In this document: positions 18,360 through 27,938 of the stretch, in pieces
Layout of the letters: each line of letters opens with the position of its first letter
Position numbering within the stretch: the stretch's first letter is position 1
DNA from: Candidatus Thiodictyon syntrophicum
GTDB lineage: Bacteria; Pseudomonadota; Gammaproteobacteria; Chromatiales; Chromatiaceae
Length of the DNA: 64,000 nucleotides
Assembly: GCF_002813775.1 (NCBI RefSeq)
Contig: NZ_CP020370.1
Span: 5,543,501-5,607,500, forward strand
Direction of reading: 5' to 3'
Notes under the pieces: model-generated
Databases searched by the model: none
Told to the model about the DNA's origin: nothing
Seen by the model: only the letters and a program-made list of their open reading frames with translations
Translations under genes and position numbers: made by a program

Positions 18360-21300
18360 TCAGCACCCCGCCCGATAGCGCAAATCAAGCGTATAGGGAT
18401 GCTCCCCCGCCGGCTCCTCCACCGGTGCGTCGATGATCCCCGACGTATGCCCCATGAGCCGGAAGCGCGCGATACGCCGACTCTCGGCCTCATAGCTGTT
18501 GACCGGGAAGTTGGACTCGCTGCGCCCGCCCGGGTGAGCGACATAGTAGGTGCAGCCGCCCAGGCTCGCGCGATTCCAGGTGTCGACGATCTCGAACACC
18601 AGCGGGCTGTGGGCCGGGATGGTGGGGTGCAGGCCGGAGGGCGGGTTCCAGGCCTTGAAGCGGATGCCGGCGACGAACTCGGCCTTGCGGCCGGTGGGGC
18701 GCAGGGGCACGCGGCGGCCGTTGCAGGCGAGTACGTGACGGTCGCCGACCATGCCGCTGACCTTGACCTGCATCCGCTCGACCGAACTGTCGACGAAGCG
18801 GGAGGTGCCTTGGGCCGTGACCTCCTCGCCCAGGACGTGCCAGGGCTCGATGCCGGCGCGCAGTTCCATGTGGATGCCGTTCTCCGTCACCAGGTCCCCG
18901 TAGTGGGGGAAGCGGAACTCGAAGAAGGGGTCGAACCAGGCGGACTCGAAGGGGTAGCCGGCGCGCCGCAGGTCGCAGATCACGTCCTCGAAGTCGACCC
19001 GTGCGAAGTGGGGCAGGAGGAAGCGGTCGTGCAGTTCGGTGCCCCAGCGCACGGGCTTGCGGGCATAGGGTTCCTTCCAGAAGCGGGCGACCAGGGTGCG
19101 CAGCAGCGCGATCTGGGCCAGGCTCATGCGGGCGTGCGGCGGCATCTCGAAGCCGCGGAACTCGACCAACCCCTGGCGGCCGGAGGCGCTGTCGGGCGAG
19201 TAGAGTTTGTCGATGCAGAACTCGGTGCGGTGGGTGTTGCCGGTGACGTCGGTCAAGAGGTTCCGCAGCACCCGGTCGACGATCCAGGGCTGGGCGACCT
19301 GGCCTTGCGGCATCTGCTGGAAGGCGATGGCCAGCTCATAGAGCCGGTCGTCGCGCGCCTCGTCCACCCGCGGGGCCTGGCTGGTGGGGCCGATGAACAT
19401 GCCGGAGAAGAGGTAGGACAGGCTCGGGTGGTGCTGCCAGTAGGTGATGAGGCTCTGCACCAGGTCGGGGCGGCGCAGCAGCGGGCTGTCGGCCGGGGTG
19501 GGGCCGCCCAGCGTCACATGGTTGCCGCCGCCGGTGCCGGTGTGACGGCCGTCGAGCATGAACTTCTCGGTGCCCAGGCGGGCGAGTCGGGCCTCGGCGT
19601 AGAGGATATCGATGTCGCGCACCAGGTCGTCCCAGGACTCGGCCGGGTGGATGTTGACCTCGATCACGCCCGGGTCGGGGGTGACGGCGAGCTTCTGCAG
19701 CCGGTGGTCGCGCGGCGGCTCATAGCCCTCGATGATGATGGGCATCTTGAGCTCCGCCGCCGTGTCCTCCAGACACAGGGCCAGATCCAGCCAGTGCTCC
19801 AGGTGGGTCAGCGGGGGCATGAAGCAGTAGAGCCGGCCCGCGCGCGCCTCGATGCAGAGGGCGGTGCGCACCAGGTCCGGGTGCAGGTCGTCGGGCAGGG
19901 CGATCTGGGGGTGCAGCGACTGGTGCGAGTCGTCCGCCGGGGTCAGGCGGCCATAGCGCGCGGCGATGCCCCGCGGGTCGGTGCCCTGCTCGCGGAGCGT
20001 CTGCGGGGGTTGCGCCGGTTGCACCAGTTGGCTGTAGCGGCGTGTCACCTCGTCGGTGGGGGAGCGCAGGGTCGCGACCGGCTCGAAGGGGTTGCGCTCC
20101 GGCACCTGGTCCAACTCGGCCTCCGGCAGGTAAGGCAGGCTGTCCAAGGGCAGGCGAAAGCCCATGGGGGAGTCGCCGGGGACCAGGAACAGGCGCCCGT
20201 CGCGGAAGGTCCACTTGCCGCTCTTCCAGCCGCCCTGGGCGCCGAAGCCCCACCAGCGCAGCGGCAGGGCGTAGCCGGCCACCTGGTTCAAGCCCTGGTC
20301 GAAGAGCCGGGCGATGCGCTTGCGCTCGTTGGGGTCCTTGAGCTTGTTGTCCAGCGGGTCGACGTTGACCGGCAGGCGTTGCTCCTTCCACAGGTAGTAC
20401 CAGACGTCCTCCCAGGCCGGTGCGGCGTGCTCCGGGTCGACGCCCAGGTGCTTGGCCAGGGTGTGGATGAAGGTCTGCGCCTGCTCAGGTCCGTGGCCGT
20501 AGTCCTGACTCTCCAGGCCGAACAGCGCGGGGTCGCGCCACACCGGCTGCCCGTCCTTGCGCCAGTAGCAGGAGAGCGCCCAGCGCGGGAGCTGCTCACC
20601 GGGATACCACTTGCCCTGGCCGATGTGCAGCAGCCCGCCGGGGGCATAGTGGCCCTTGAGCCGCAGCAGCAGGTCCTCGGCCAGGCCCTTCTTGGTGGGC
20701 CCCAGCGCCGCGATGTTCCACTCGGCCCCCTCCATGTCGTCGATGGAGACGAAGGTGGGCTCACCGCCCATGGTCAGGCGCACGTCGTTGGCCTTGAGCT
20801 CGGCATCGACCTTGTGGCCCAGGTCCTGGATCGCCGCCCACTGTTCCTCAGTGTAGGGCTTGGTGACGCGCGGGTCCTCGTGGATGCGCCGGACCTCGTT
20901 GTGGAAATAGAACTCCACCTCGCACTTGTCCATGGAGCCGGTGATGGGGGCCGCGCTCAGGGGGTCGGGCGAGCAGGCGAGCGGGATATGGCCCTCGCCG
21001 GCGAAGAGCCCGGAGGTGGGGTCGAGCCCGATCCAGCCGGCGCCGGGACAGTAGACCTCGGTCCAGGCGTGCAGGTCGGTGAAGTCCTTCTCCGGTCCCG
21101 AGGGACCGTCCAGCGACTTCTGGTCCGCGGTGAGCTGCACCAGGTAGCCGGAGACGAAGCGCGCGGCGAAGCCCAGGTGACGCAGGACCTGCACCAACAC
21201 CCAAGCAGAATCGCGGCAGGACCCCTTGGCCAGCCCCAGGCTCTGCTCGCAGGTCTGGATGCCGGGCTCCATGCGGATCACGTAGCCGATGGTCTCCTGG

Positions 21301-21755
21301 AGCCGCTTGTTGATGTCGACCAGGAAGTAGACCGTCTCGCGCGGGGTCTGGTCCACCCCCTCCAGCCACTTGGTGAGCAGCGGCCCATCCTCCTTGATCT
21401 CCATGTAGGGCGCCAGCTCCTTGACGAGCTGCGGGTCGTACTTGAAGGGGAAGTTGTAGGCGTACTCCTCCAGAAAGAAGTCGAAGGGGTTGATCGTGAT
21501 CATCTCCGCGATCACGTCGACCTCCACCGAGAGCTTGGTCGTCTTCTCCGGGAAGACCAACCGTGCCAGGTAGTTACCGAAGGGGTCCTGCTGCCAGTTC
21601 AGGAAGTGCTCCGCCGGTTCGACCTTCAGCGAATAGGCTCGGATCGGCGTGCGGCAGTGGGCGGCCGGGCGCAGCCGCACCACATGGGGCGACAGGTTCA
21701 CCGGGCGATCGAACTGGTACTCGGTCTTGTGATTGATCTGGACGAGGATCGACAT
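18360..21755 (-). CDS. Transglutaminase-DUF2126 protein
   Basis: 1131 residues. The N-terminal third is a bacterial transglutaminase domain (H-K-T-E-Y-Q-F-D-R-P-V at the start). The catalytic Cys is in A-K-G-S-C-R-D-S-A-W near 178, His in D-L-H-A-W-T-E-V-Y near 229 and Asp in G-L-D-P-T-S-G near 246. The remaining ~800 residues are DUF2126 (M-G-G-E-P-T-F-V-S and T-G-T-G-G-G-N-H-V-T-L-G-G signatures). The family is found with circularly permuted ATP-grasp, alpha-E and a second transglutaminase gene, in sets predicted to make or process peptide tags. Those partners lie at 31541-37144 here, displaced by about 10 kb. ATG 21755 gives the standard M-S-I-L-V-Q-I start. Confidence 0.92.
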   Translation of the reverse strand: MSILVQINHKTEYQFDRPVNLSPHVVRLRPAAHCRTPIRAYSLKVEPAEHFLNWQQDPFGNYLARLVFPEKTTKLSVEVDVIAEMITINPFDFFLEEYAYNFPFKYDPQLVKELAPYMEIKEDGPLLTKWLEGVDQTPRETVYFLVDINKRLQETIGYVIRMEPGIQTCEQSLGLAKGSCRDSAWVLVQVLRHLGFAARFVSGYLVQLTADQKSLDGPSGPEKDFTDLHAWTEVYCPGAGWIGLDPTSGLFAGEGHIPLACSPDPLSAAPITGSMDKCEVEFYFHNEVRRIHEDPRVTKPYTEEQWAAIQDLGHKVDAELKANDVRLTMGGEPTFVSIDDMEGAEWNIAALGPTKKGLAEDLLLRLKGHYAPGGLLHIGQGKWYPGEQLPRWALSCYWRKDGQPVWRDPALFGLESQDYGHGPEQAQTFIHTLAKHLGVDPEHAAPAWEDVWYYLWKEQRLPVNVDPLDNKLKDPNERKRIARLFDQGLNQVAGYALPLRWWGFGAQGGWKSGKWTFRDGRLFLVPGDSPMGFRLPLDSLPYLPEAELDQVPERNPFEPVATLRSPTDEVTRRYSQLVQPAQPPQTLREQGTDPRGIAARYGRLTPADDSHQSLHPQIALPDDLHPDLVRTALCIEARAGRLYCFMPPLTHLEHWLDLALCLEDTAAELKMPIIIEGYEPPRDHRLQKLAVTPDPGVIEVNIHPAESWDDLVRDIDILYAEARLARLGTEKFMLDGRHTGTGGGNHVTLGGPTPADSPLLRRPDLVQSLITYWQHHPSLSYLFSGMFIGPTSQAPRVDEARDDRLYELAIAFQQMPQGQVAQPWIVDRVLRNLLTDVTGNTHRTEFCIDKLYSPDSASGRQGLVEFRGFEMPPHARMSLAQIALLRTLVARFWKEPYARKPVRWGTELHDRFLLPHFARVDFEDVICDLRRAGYPFESAWFDPFFEFRFPHYGDLVTENGIHMELRAGIEPWHVLGEEVTAQGTSRFVDSSVERMQVKVSGMVGDRHVLACNGRRVPLRPTGRKAEFVAGIRFKAWNPPSGLHPTIPAHSPLVFEIVDTWNRASLGGCTYYVAHPGGRSESNFPVNSYEAESRRIARFRLMGHTSGIIDAPVEEPAGEHPYTLDLRYRAGC

Positions 21756-22489
21756 GGAAGGGGGCCGGACTCCGTGGTTGGGCGAAGGCGATAAAGCGGG
21801 GAAGCAGGAACTGTTCCAGCGTAGCCGACCATGGTACCGGCAGGGTCCGCGCCCGTCCATGTTGGTTTGTGCCCTATGTTGGGGCGATTGTTCAGATACT
21901 TGGCCTTGAGGGCGCACACGGGTCTTGACGCTTCGGGGCGGAAGACGGGGCGTGCAGGCGGCCCGGTGGACGGGCATGTTTGGTGTTAGTCGGTTCGGCG
22001 CCGAACGGCCCTGAAGACCGGGGCCGGGGCGGACAAATTCCATTTGATGTAAAGCGGACATTACACCTTGCATCAAGCTTAAGCATCTGCTTTTGAAGGA
22101 GACGACTGAAGCTTCCGCCGTTCGGCCCCGAGAAAACGTTAGAAATCGCGAGCTGAAGTGTCCGAATTGCCACCGAAGGCGCCCAACTGTCAGCTATTTT
22201 TACACTTTCGTGTCCGGCATCCACGAAACGATGACTTGATGGCAGCACCGATGCCGCTGCAAGCCTTGCGATTGCTGGATCCATCCGCGCTTTGATGAGC
22301 ATCGCGAGAACTTGGCACGCGGATCGCATTAGCAGGTAGCGAGCGAAACTAATGGGCTGCGGCTTATTGATCGTGGACAGCGGGCCGGGGTTGCGGCGGG
22401 TTGAATCGAGAAAAAGAGTACTGGCCCGCTTTCGCGCCTTTTTTCTGCTTTCCTGAGCGGAATGCAGTTTAGTTCACAAGGGGAATAAG
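21756..22489. other. Long intergenic region before the PEP-CTERM protease
   Basis: No convincing gene on either strand; it is AT-richer than its surroundings. It contains the candidate sigma-54 site at 22312-22328. Otherwise nothing recognised. Confidence 0.5.
22312..22328 (+). promoter_or_regulatory. Candidate sigma-54 promoter of the PEP-CTERM cysteine protease
   Basis: TTGGCACGCGGATCGCA matches TTGGCACG-N4-TTGCA with a single mismatch; GG and GC are spaced by 10 bases as required. It is about 160 bases upstream of the gene. PEP-CTERM genes are known in other bacteria to be controlled by the RpoN-dependent regulator PrsR. Confidence 0.45.
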
Positions 22490-23434
22490 ATGATCCGTAT
22501 TGCGGATGGTAAAGTTGTGTGCAGTCTTTCATTCCTTCTGATGAGCTGCATGGGGAGCGCATCGGCCACGCCTGTTTTGACCAGCTACTTGAATCCATTA
22601 TGGACGGACGCAAACAAGAGCCACGACGCCGGGAATTGGACGGAAAACTCCTGGGATGATGCGAATAACAACGGCCATTGGGAAAATACTGAGACGCTCG
22701 CCGATGCCGTCAACGGAGCCTGGACTAAACCGAAGACCGCCAACGACAACTCATGCTGGATCGCTTCCGCAGCTAACATGTTGGCGAGCGCCGGTTTCGC
22801 GTCCTCAAAGGCGCAGGATATCTATTGGGATATGGTATACAATATGGACTTTAATTACACCAGCGACCGCGGCTGGGAATACGGCGGCTGGCAACATGAG
22901 GCAGTGAACTGGTATCTGAGCAACAGACCACATCCCGACGACCGCAGCTACGCCGTTTACTATTATGGAGTCTATAACGGCAGGGATGGCACCACGGCCA
23001 TGGCCTGGCCCAGCGATCCCTTTGACCTCGCCGCTGACTTATTGTCAGGCGCAAATGACTTCCTGTCCCGCGGCGCCCAGGTGGGTATCGTCATTCACGA
23101 TCCGAACGCATACCACGCCGTGACCTTTCAGGGTTACAATAGTACGCTGGGTAAGATTTACATAACGGATTCGGATGCGGACAAGCAACCGTCGGGACTC
23201 GACGACTATGGCTACGACTTGCGCCCGCCCACCAATTGGCGCCTGAGCGATTACGTCGCAGGTGGCATTCCCGTGGACTATTTCGCCGTACTGACGGTTC
23301 CGGAGCCGGACGCGATCTCACTGATGCTCATCGGCGGCTGGCTCTTGGCCAAGAAACGCAGGAGGGGGAAGGGAGCCAATACGTTATTCAAATCCATAGC
23401 ATCTGACCCTCCGGCAGCCCCCGCTCATCCCTGA
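22490..23434 (+). CDS. PEP-CTERM protein with IdeS/Mac-like cysteine peptidase domain
   Basis: 314 residues. The signal peptide is about residues 9-27 (S-L-S-F-L-L-M-S-C-M-G-S-A-S-A). The body carries D-N-S-C-W-I-A-S-A-A-N-M-L-A near 86 (candidate nucleophile Cys), N-A-Y-H-A-V-T-F-Q-G-Y near 205 (His) and I-T-D-S-D near 221 (Asp), the order seen in papain-like IdeS/Mac peptidases. The C-terminal tag V-P-E-P-D-A-I-S-L-M-L-I-G-G-W-L-L-A-K-K-R-R-R is followed by an unusual 20-residue extension beyond the Arg cluster. Likely surface-sorted. The AAGGGGAATAAG site supports the ATG. Confidence 0.7.
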   Translation: MIRIADGKVVCSLSFLLMSCMGSASATPVLTSYLNPLWTDANKSHDAGNWTENSWDDANNNGHWENTETLADAVNGAWTKPKTANDNSCWIASAANMLASAGFASSKAQDIYWDMVYNMDFNYTSDRGWEYGGWQHEAVNWYLSNRPHPDDRSYAVYYYGVYNGRDGTTAMAWPSDPFDLAADLLSGANDFLSRGAQVGIVIHDPNAYHAVTFQGYNSTLGKIYITDSDADKQPSGLDDYGYDLRPPTNWRLSDYVAGGIPVDYFAVLTVPEPDAISLMLIGGWLLAKKRRRGKGANTLFKSIASDPPAAPAHP

Positions 23435-23836
23435 CCTTTTTCGGCCAGCCGCGACTGGCGTAACCCCGAGCGCCCGCTCGATCTCCTCGCGAAACCGGTC
23501 ATTCCCCGGGGCGTGCCAGTTGGCCTTGATCATAACTTCGGCCACGCGCCCTCACGGCATCCCGGCGCGGCCGGGGGGCCGCTCCTAACGGCGTAGGAGC
23601 GGCCCCCCGGCCGCGACGGATATCACCCTCGAGGTGGCCCGAATAGTGATCAAGCCGTGCCTGTTTGCAGGCAGGCCCCGATTTCTTTCAAAGTCACGGG
23701 ATCGAAGGCGTGCGGGAGGAGTTCTCGGATAGACCCTCAACTAATGCGTGTCCGTCGCCCTAGCGACCGATGCAGGCCATGCGGCAGGGGGCATGAGCCC
23801 TAGTCCGGAATCTTCGACAAGAGAGGAGAATCTACG
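23435..23836. other. Intergenic with one MITE copy
   Basis: Apart from the palindromic element at 23522-23656 no feature is recognised. GAGAGGAG at 23821-23828 is the ribosome site of the GDSL gene. Confidence 0.5.
23522..23656. mobile_element. MITE-like element, GGCCTTGATCAT family
   Basis: 135 bp. It starts GGCCTTGATCATAACTTCGG and ends AGTGATCAAGCC, with an inner hairpin GGGGGCCGCTCCTA/TAGGAGCGGCCCCC. Flanks GTGCCAGTT (23513-23521) and GTGCCTGTT (23657-23665) match in 8 of 9 bases, as expected for an aged target-site duplication. Confidence 0.8.
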
Positions 23837-24551
23837 ATGCGTGTATTGACCAAATTCGTCGGCACCTGGGTTCTGGCGATGTCCGTGGTGACCACGGTGA
23901 ACGCCGCCGCGTTCTCGCAGTTGGTCGTTTTCGGCGACAGCCTGTCCGACGCGGGGAATGCGGCGGCCATAACCACCCCCAGCGGCGGTTAGCCATTCTT
24001 CCCGCCGTCCCCGCCCTATGCCTACCGTTTTTCAAACGGGCCGACGGCTGCCGAATACCTCGCGCAGTCCTACGGCGCTACTGTCAATCTCGGCTGGCCG
24101 ACGGCTACCGCCAACTCCAACAACTTCGCGGTTGGCGGGGCATTGAACGGCAACTACAACGTCCTGGTCGACCAGCCCAGCGGCTTGGGTACGACCTACC
24201 CCGCGGTGGCCGATACGGGGATCACACAGCAGATACCGCGCTATGACGGGACCACGCTGGTTGCGGACCAGACGCTATTCCTGCTGTGGGGCGGGCCGAA
24301 TGACATCTTTCTCGGCCTCGCCACGCGGCCGAACGATATGCTCACCGTCATCAACGATGCACTGGGTGCCATGGCATCCAATATCCAGACGTTGGCGGGG
24401 TTGGACGCAGAGCACATCCTGGTCCCCGGTATGCCCGACCTCGGCAAGACGCCGGAAGCGCTGGCAGCGGGCCCGGTCGTGTCGGAACAGATGTCCCAGA
24501 TCAGTGCATTTTACAACCTCGGCTTGGCCGGGCTGCTGGATATGCTCGATA

Positions 24552-25048
24552 GGCCTTGATCATAACTCCGGCCACGCGCCGTTGCGGCATGGGGGCCGCT
24601 CCTACGCCATAGGAGCGGCCCCCAGGCCGCGACGGATGTCCCCACGAGGTGGCCGGAGTTATGATCGAGGCCCCGCGGTCTGGGGATGTCACGCCCTTTC
24701 AGGGCTGGGCTCCTTTACAACAGGCCACCCAGGGCGTTGCCCTGGGCTGGTATGTCGCGCCCCTTCGGGGCTTGAGGGTCGCGGCGACTGGAGGCGCCCC
24801 CGTGCGGGATCAAAGCGTCCGGGCGGGAGGATTGACCCCAACGGGGTCATATCTACCAGCCCAGGGCAAGGCCCTGGGTTGTCCGCAGAGATGATCTTAG
24901 CCCTGAAAGGGCGTGACAGATCGCGACCTTGATCATCGTTCCGGCCGCCCCGGGCCGGAGTCCAAGGCTTCAGCCTTGGATGTACTAGACCAAGGCTGAA
25001 GCCTTGGACTCCAGAAGATGGCCGCTGGCCGGAACGATGATCGAGGCC
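24552..25048. mobile_element. Composite repeat element inserted in the GDSL gene
   Basis: Two GGCCTTGATCAT-type palindromes (24552-24672 and about 24927-25048) flank a separate long inverted repeat (about 24687-24918). The outer ends are GGCCTTGATCAT and ATGATCGAGGCC. GCTCGATA occurs immediately outside on both sides (24544-24551 and 25049-25056). The 505-bp excision (insert plus one duplication) restores the host frame exactly, so the three modules seem to have moved as one unit. No coding capacity. Confidence 0.9.
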
Positions 25049-25521
25049 GCTCGATAACCTGCTGGCGGACACGCTACTCTATCGCTTCGACACGGCGGCG
25101 TTCTTCAGTCAAGTGACCGCCAATCCGGGGGCCTACGGGTTCACCGACACCACGCATTCCTGCCTCTACAGCGGTGCCTGGTCGCCGACCGACACCACAT
25201 GCACGGGCTATCTCTATTTCGATAACGTGCACCCGACCACCGCCGCGCACCGGCTGCTCGCCGCGCAGTTCGCCGCCGCGGCACCCGCGCCCGAGACCTA
25301 TGCGTTGATACTGCGGGGTTTGGCCGTGATCGGGGGGTCGATGGGTCGAGGTCGGCGCCACTACGGTCAGCCCTGAAGCATAACCGCGCCACCCCAGTCA
25401 CGGCGCGGGCTGGCGGGGGTTAGAGAAAGTTAATGTTCGCACAAGGGGGTAGACACCGCGCGGCGACTCTGGCAGGATTAATGGCAGGGTAATCGGTCTG
25501 CCGTTCCGCCGGGGGGTGGCG

Positions 25522-26421
25522 ATGGGTGCGATGAGTCCAGGACCGTGGGTGCACTGTGGTCGCGTCTTCAGCGTCGAGGAGATCGCCGGTATCCGCCAGA
25601 CGGTGGCGTGGCTGCCGCGGTTGGGGCGGCGCGAGTTGGCGGCGACGCTGTGCGAGCATTTGCAGTGGTATACCGTGACGGGGGCGGCGAAGGTTCACGC
25701 CTGTCGGGAGTTTCTGGAACGTCTGGAGGCGGCCGGGTTGGTGGCGCTGCCCCCGTTGCAGGTCGCGCGGCGTCCCCGCCCGGTCCCCCCGGCGCCGGTG
25801 GTGGCGGCGCCGATGCCGATTCACGGCCCCTTGGCCGCGCTCGGCCCGGTGCGCCTGGCGCCGGTGCGCGCCGACGCCGCGGCGGTGGCGCAATGGAATG
25901 CGGCGGTCGCGCGTTGGCACCCCTTGGGCTACAAGGGTGCCTTCGGCTACCGGCTGCGCTACTTCATCACCGCGGGCGAGCAGCACCTGGGCTGCCTCCT
26001 GCTGGCGGGCGCGGCGCGCGCGCTGGCGGTGCGTGACCACTGGATCGGGTGGGACGCCCAGACGCGCCGGGCCAACCAGGTGCGGGTGCTCAACAACAGC
26101 CGCTTTCTGATCTTTCCCCACGTCCAGGTGCCGCACCTGGCCAGCCATGTGCTGGGACAACTGGCGCGGCGGGTGCGCGCCGATTGGCTCGAACACTGGG
26201 GGTTTGCGCCGCTGTTGCTGGAGACCTTCGTCGACCCGCGCCACTACGCCGGCACCTGTTACCGTGCCGCCGGGTGGGAACTGCTGGGGGAGACCAGCGG
26301 GAGCGGGCTGGCGCGACCGGGCCGGACCTATCACAGCGCCCCGCGCCAAGTCTGGGTCAAGCCCTTGAGTGCACAGTGGCGCGAGCGCTTGTGCGCCGCG
26401 TCCGGGGGGACGACGCCATGA
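25522..26421 (+). CDS. DUF4338 (Druantia DruA-like) protein encoded by the IS
   Basis: 299 residues. L-C-E-H-L-Q-W-Y-T-V-T-G-A-A-K-V-H-A-C-R near residue 40, H-P-L-G-Y-K-G-A-F-G-Y-R-L-R-Y-F near 135, N-N-S-R-F-L-I-F-P near 192 and L-L-E-T-F-V-D-P-R-H-Y-A-G-T-C-Y-R-A-A-G-W near 233 are the DUF4338 landmarks. DUF4338 is the domain of DruA, the marker protein of Druantia anti-phage systems. No druBCDE genes are present; the gene lies inside the IS and overlaps the transposase by ATGA. An element function is more likely than immunity. GTG 25516 is an alternative start. Confidence 0.8.
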   Translation: MGAMSPGPWVHCGRVFSVEEIAGIRQTVAWLPRLGRRELAATLCEHLQWYTVTGAAKVHACREFLERLEAAGLVALPPLQVARRPRPVPPAPVVAAPMPIHGPLAALGPVRLAPVRADAAAVAQWNAAVARWHPLGYKGAFGYRLRYFITAGEQHLGCLLLAGAARALAVRDHWIGWDAQTRRANQVRVLNNSRFLIFPHVQVPHLASHVLGQLARRVRADWLEHWGFAPLLLETFVDPRHYAGTCYRAAGWELLGETSGSGLARPGRTYHSAPRQVWVKPLSAQWRERLCAASGGTTP

Positions 26422-27938
26422 GCAAACCCTGCCGCCGCCTGTCACGCGCGGCCATCAAGGAGCAACGCGCGCACAAGAAACAGCAGGAACAGGCGCTACG
26501 CCAACAGCAGCGCCAGGACGGACTGATCCCCCGCGTACCCGCGCCGTTACCCAATCGCTGCTCGGCGTACGCCACGCTCGCCGAGGAACAGCAGGCCCGC
26601 GAGGCGGCGGTCAGCGGCCAGGTGCGCGTCCTGCGCCGGGAACTGCCCGCGTTGCTCGCCGCCCTGGGACAGATTCCCGAGCCCCGCAACCCCAAGAAGT
26701 GTCGGCATCGGCTCACCGTGCTGCTGCTCTACGGGCTGCTGATGTTCGTCTTTCAGTTCGCCTCCCGGCGCGCGGTCAACCGCGAACTGACGCACCCCCA
26801 GTTCGAGGCCAACCTACGGCTCCTGTTCCCCGAACTGGAGACCCTCCCGCACGCCGACACCCTGTTTCGGCTGCTGCGCGACATCGACGTGACCCACCTC
26901 GAACAGGCGCACATCGACCTGGTACGCCGCCTGATCCGCGCCAAGACCTTCCGCCGCTACCTGATCAACCACGCCTATCCCATCGCCATCGACGGCTCCC
27001 AGAAATTCACCCGTGACCACCTCTGGGATGAGAATCTCCTGGAACGTCAGGTCGGGGCCGAGGACGCGCGCCACACCCAGTACTTCGTCTACGTCCTGGA
27101 GGCCAGTCTGGCCTTTCACAACGGGCTGGTGATCCCCTTGCTGAGCGAATTCCTCGAATATGCCAAGGGCGATACCAAGGCCGACAAACAAGACTGCGAA
27201 CGGCGCGCCTTCACGCGGCTCAGCGCCCGGATCAAGACGCTGTTCCCGCGCCTGCCGATCTTGCTGTTGCTCGACGGTCTCTATGCCGACGGACCGGTGA
27301 TGCAGTGCTGCCATCAGTACCACTGGCAGTTCATGATCGTTTTCAAGGACAAGGACTTGCCTACGGTCTGGGAGGAATTCCACGCGCTGCACGCGGTGCA
27401 GCCAGCGGGTTGTCAGCGCGACTGGGGGGAGCGCCACCAGCGCTTTTCCTGGGTCAACGCGATCGACTATGCCTTCTCAAACAACACGCGCCGCCACCTC
27501 AGTCTGCATGTGGTGGTCTGTGAGGAGACCTGGGAGACGATCGATGAACAAGGCGCGCGCCTGACCAAGACCGCGCGCCATGCCTGGCTCTCCAGCCAAC
27601 CACTCAGCCGCGCTAATGCGCATGAGCGCTGCAACCTAGGGGCCCGTTACCGCTGGGGCATCGAGGCCGGCTTCCTGGTGGAGAAACATCAGGGTTACCA
27701 CTACGAGCACGCCTTTGCCCTGAACTGGAACGCCATGAAGGGCTATCACTACCTGATGCGCCTGGCGCACCTGTTCAACACCCTGGCACGCTTTGCCCGC
27801 CATCTGCGCGAGCTTTATCGCACCCTGGGCGTGCGTGGCGCCATCGCCTTCATCCGCGCGTCCTGTGCCGGCCCCTGGCTCGACCCCGCGCGGATGCGCC
27901 GCCTGCTCGCCCAGCCGCTGCAGCTTCAGCTCGAATAA
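26418..27938 (+). CDS. DDE transposase of the DUF4338-carrying IS
   Basis: 506 residues with a basic N-terminus and an RNase-H-type catalytic core: P-I-A-I-D-G-S-Q-K-F near residue 195 (first Asp), L-L-L-L-D-G-L-Y-A-D near 287 (second Asp) and a C-terminal Glu-containing helix, Y-R-W-G-I-E-A-G-F-L-V-E-K near 414. It is translationally coupled to the DUF4338 gene. It appears full length, so the IS may be active. Confidence 0.85.
   Translation: MSKPCRRLSRAAIKEQRAHKKQQEQALRQQQRQDGLIPRVPAPLPNRCSAYATLAEEQQAREAAVSGQVRVLRRELPALLAALGQIPEPRNPKKCRHRLTVLLLYGLLMFVFQFASRRAVNRELTHPQFEANLRLLFPELETLPHADTLFRLLRDIDVTHLEQAHIDLVRRLIRAKTFRRYLINHAYPIAIDGSQKFTRDHLWDENLLERQVGAEDARHTQYFVYVLEASLAFHNGLVIPLLSEFLEYAKGDTKADKQDCERRAFTRLSARIKTLFPRLPILLLLDGLYADGPVMQCCHQYHWQFMIVFKDKDLPTVWEEFHALHAVQPAGCQRDWGERHQRFSWVNAIDYAFSNNTRRHLSLHVVVCEETWETIDEQGARLTKTARHAWLSSQPLSRANAHERCNLGARYRWGIEAGFLVEKHQGYHYEHAFALNWNAMKGYHYLMRLAHLFNTLARFARHLRELYRTLGVRGAIAFIRASCAGPWLDPARMRRLLAQPLQLQLE

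Noticed and set aside
18099-21794. A 1231-codon open frame on the plus strand
   Set aside because: It is exactly antisense to the DUF2126-transglutaminase gene, has no recognisable domain and is an artefact of high GC third positions.
21892-22329. Possible 145-residue gene on the minus strand in the long gap before the PEP-CTERM protease
   Set aside because: No domain, no ribosome site, composition of a random frame; the region is better read as regulatory.
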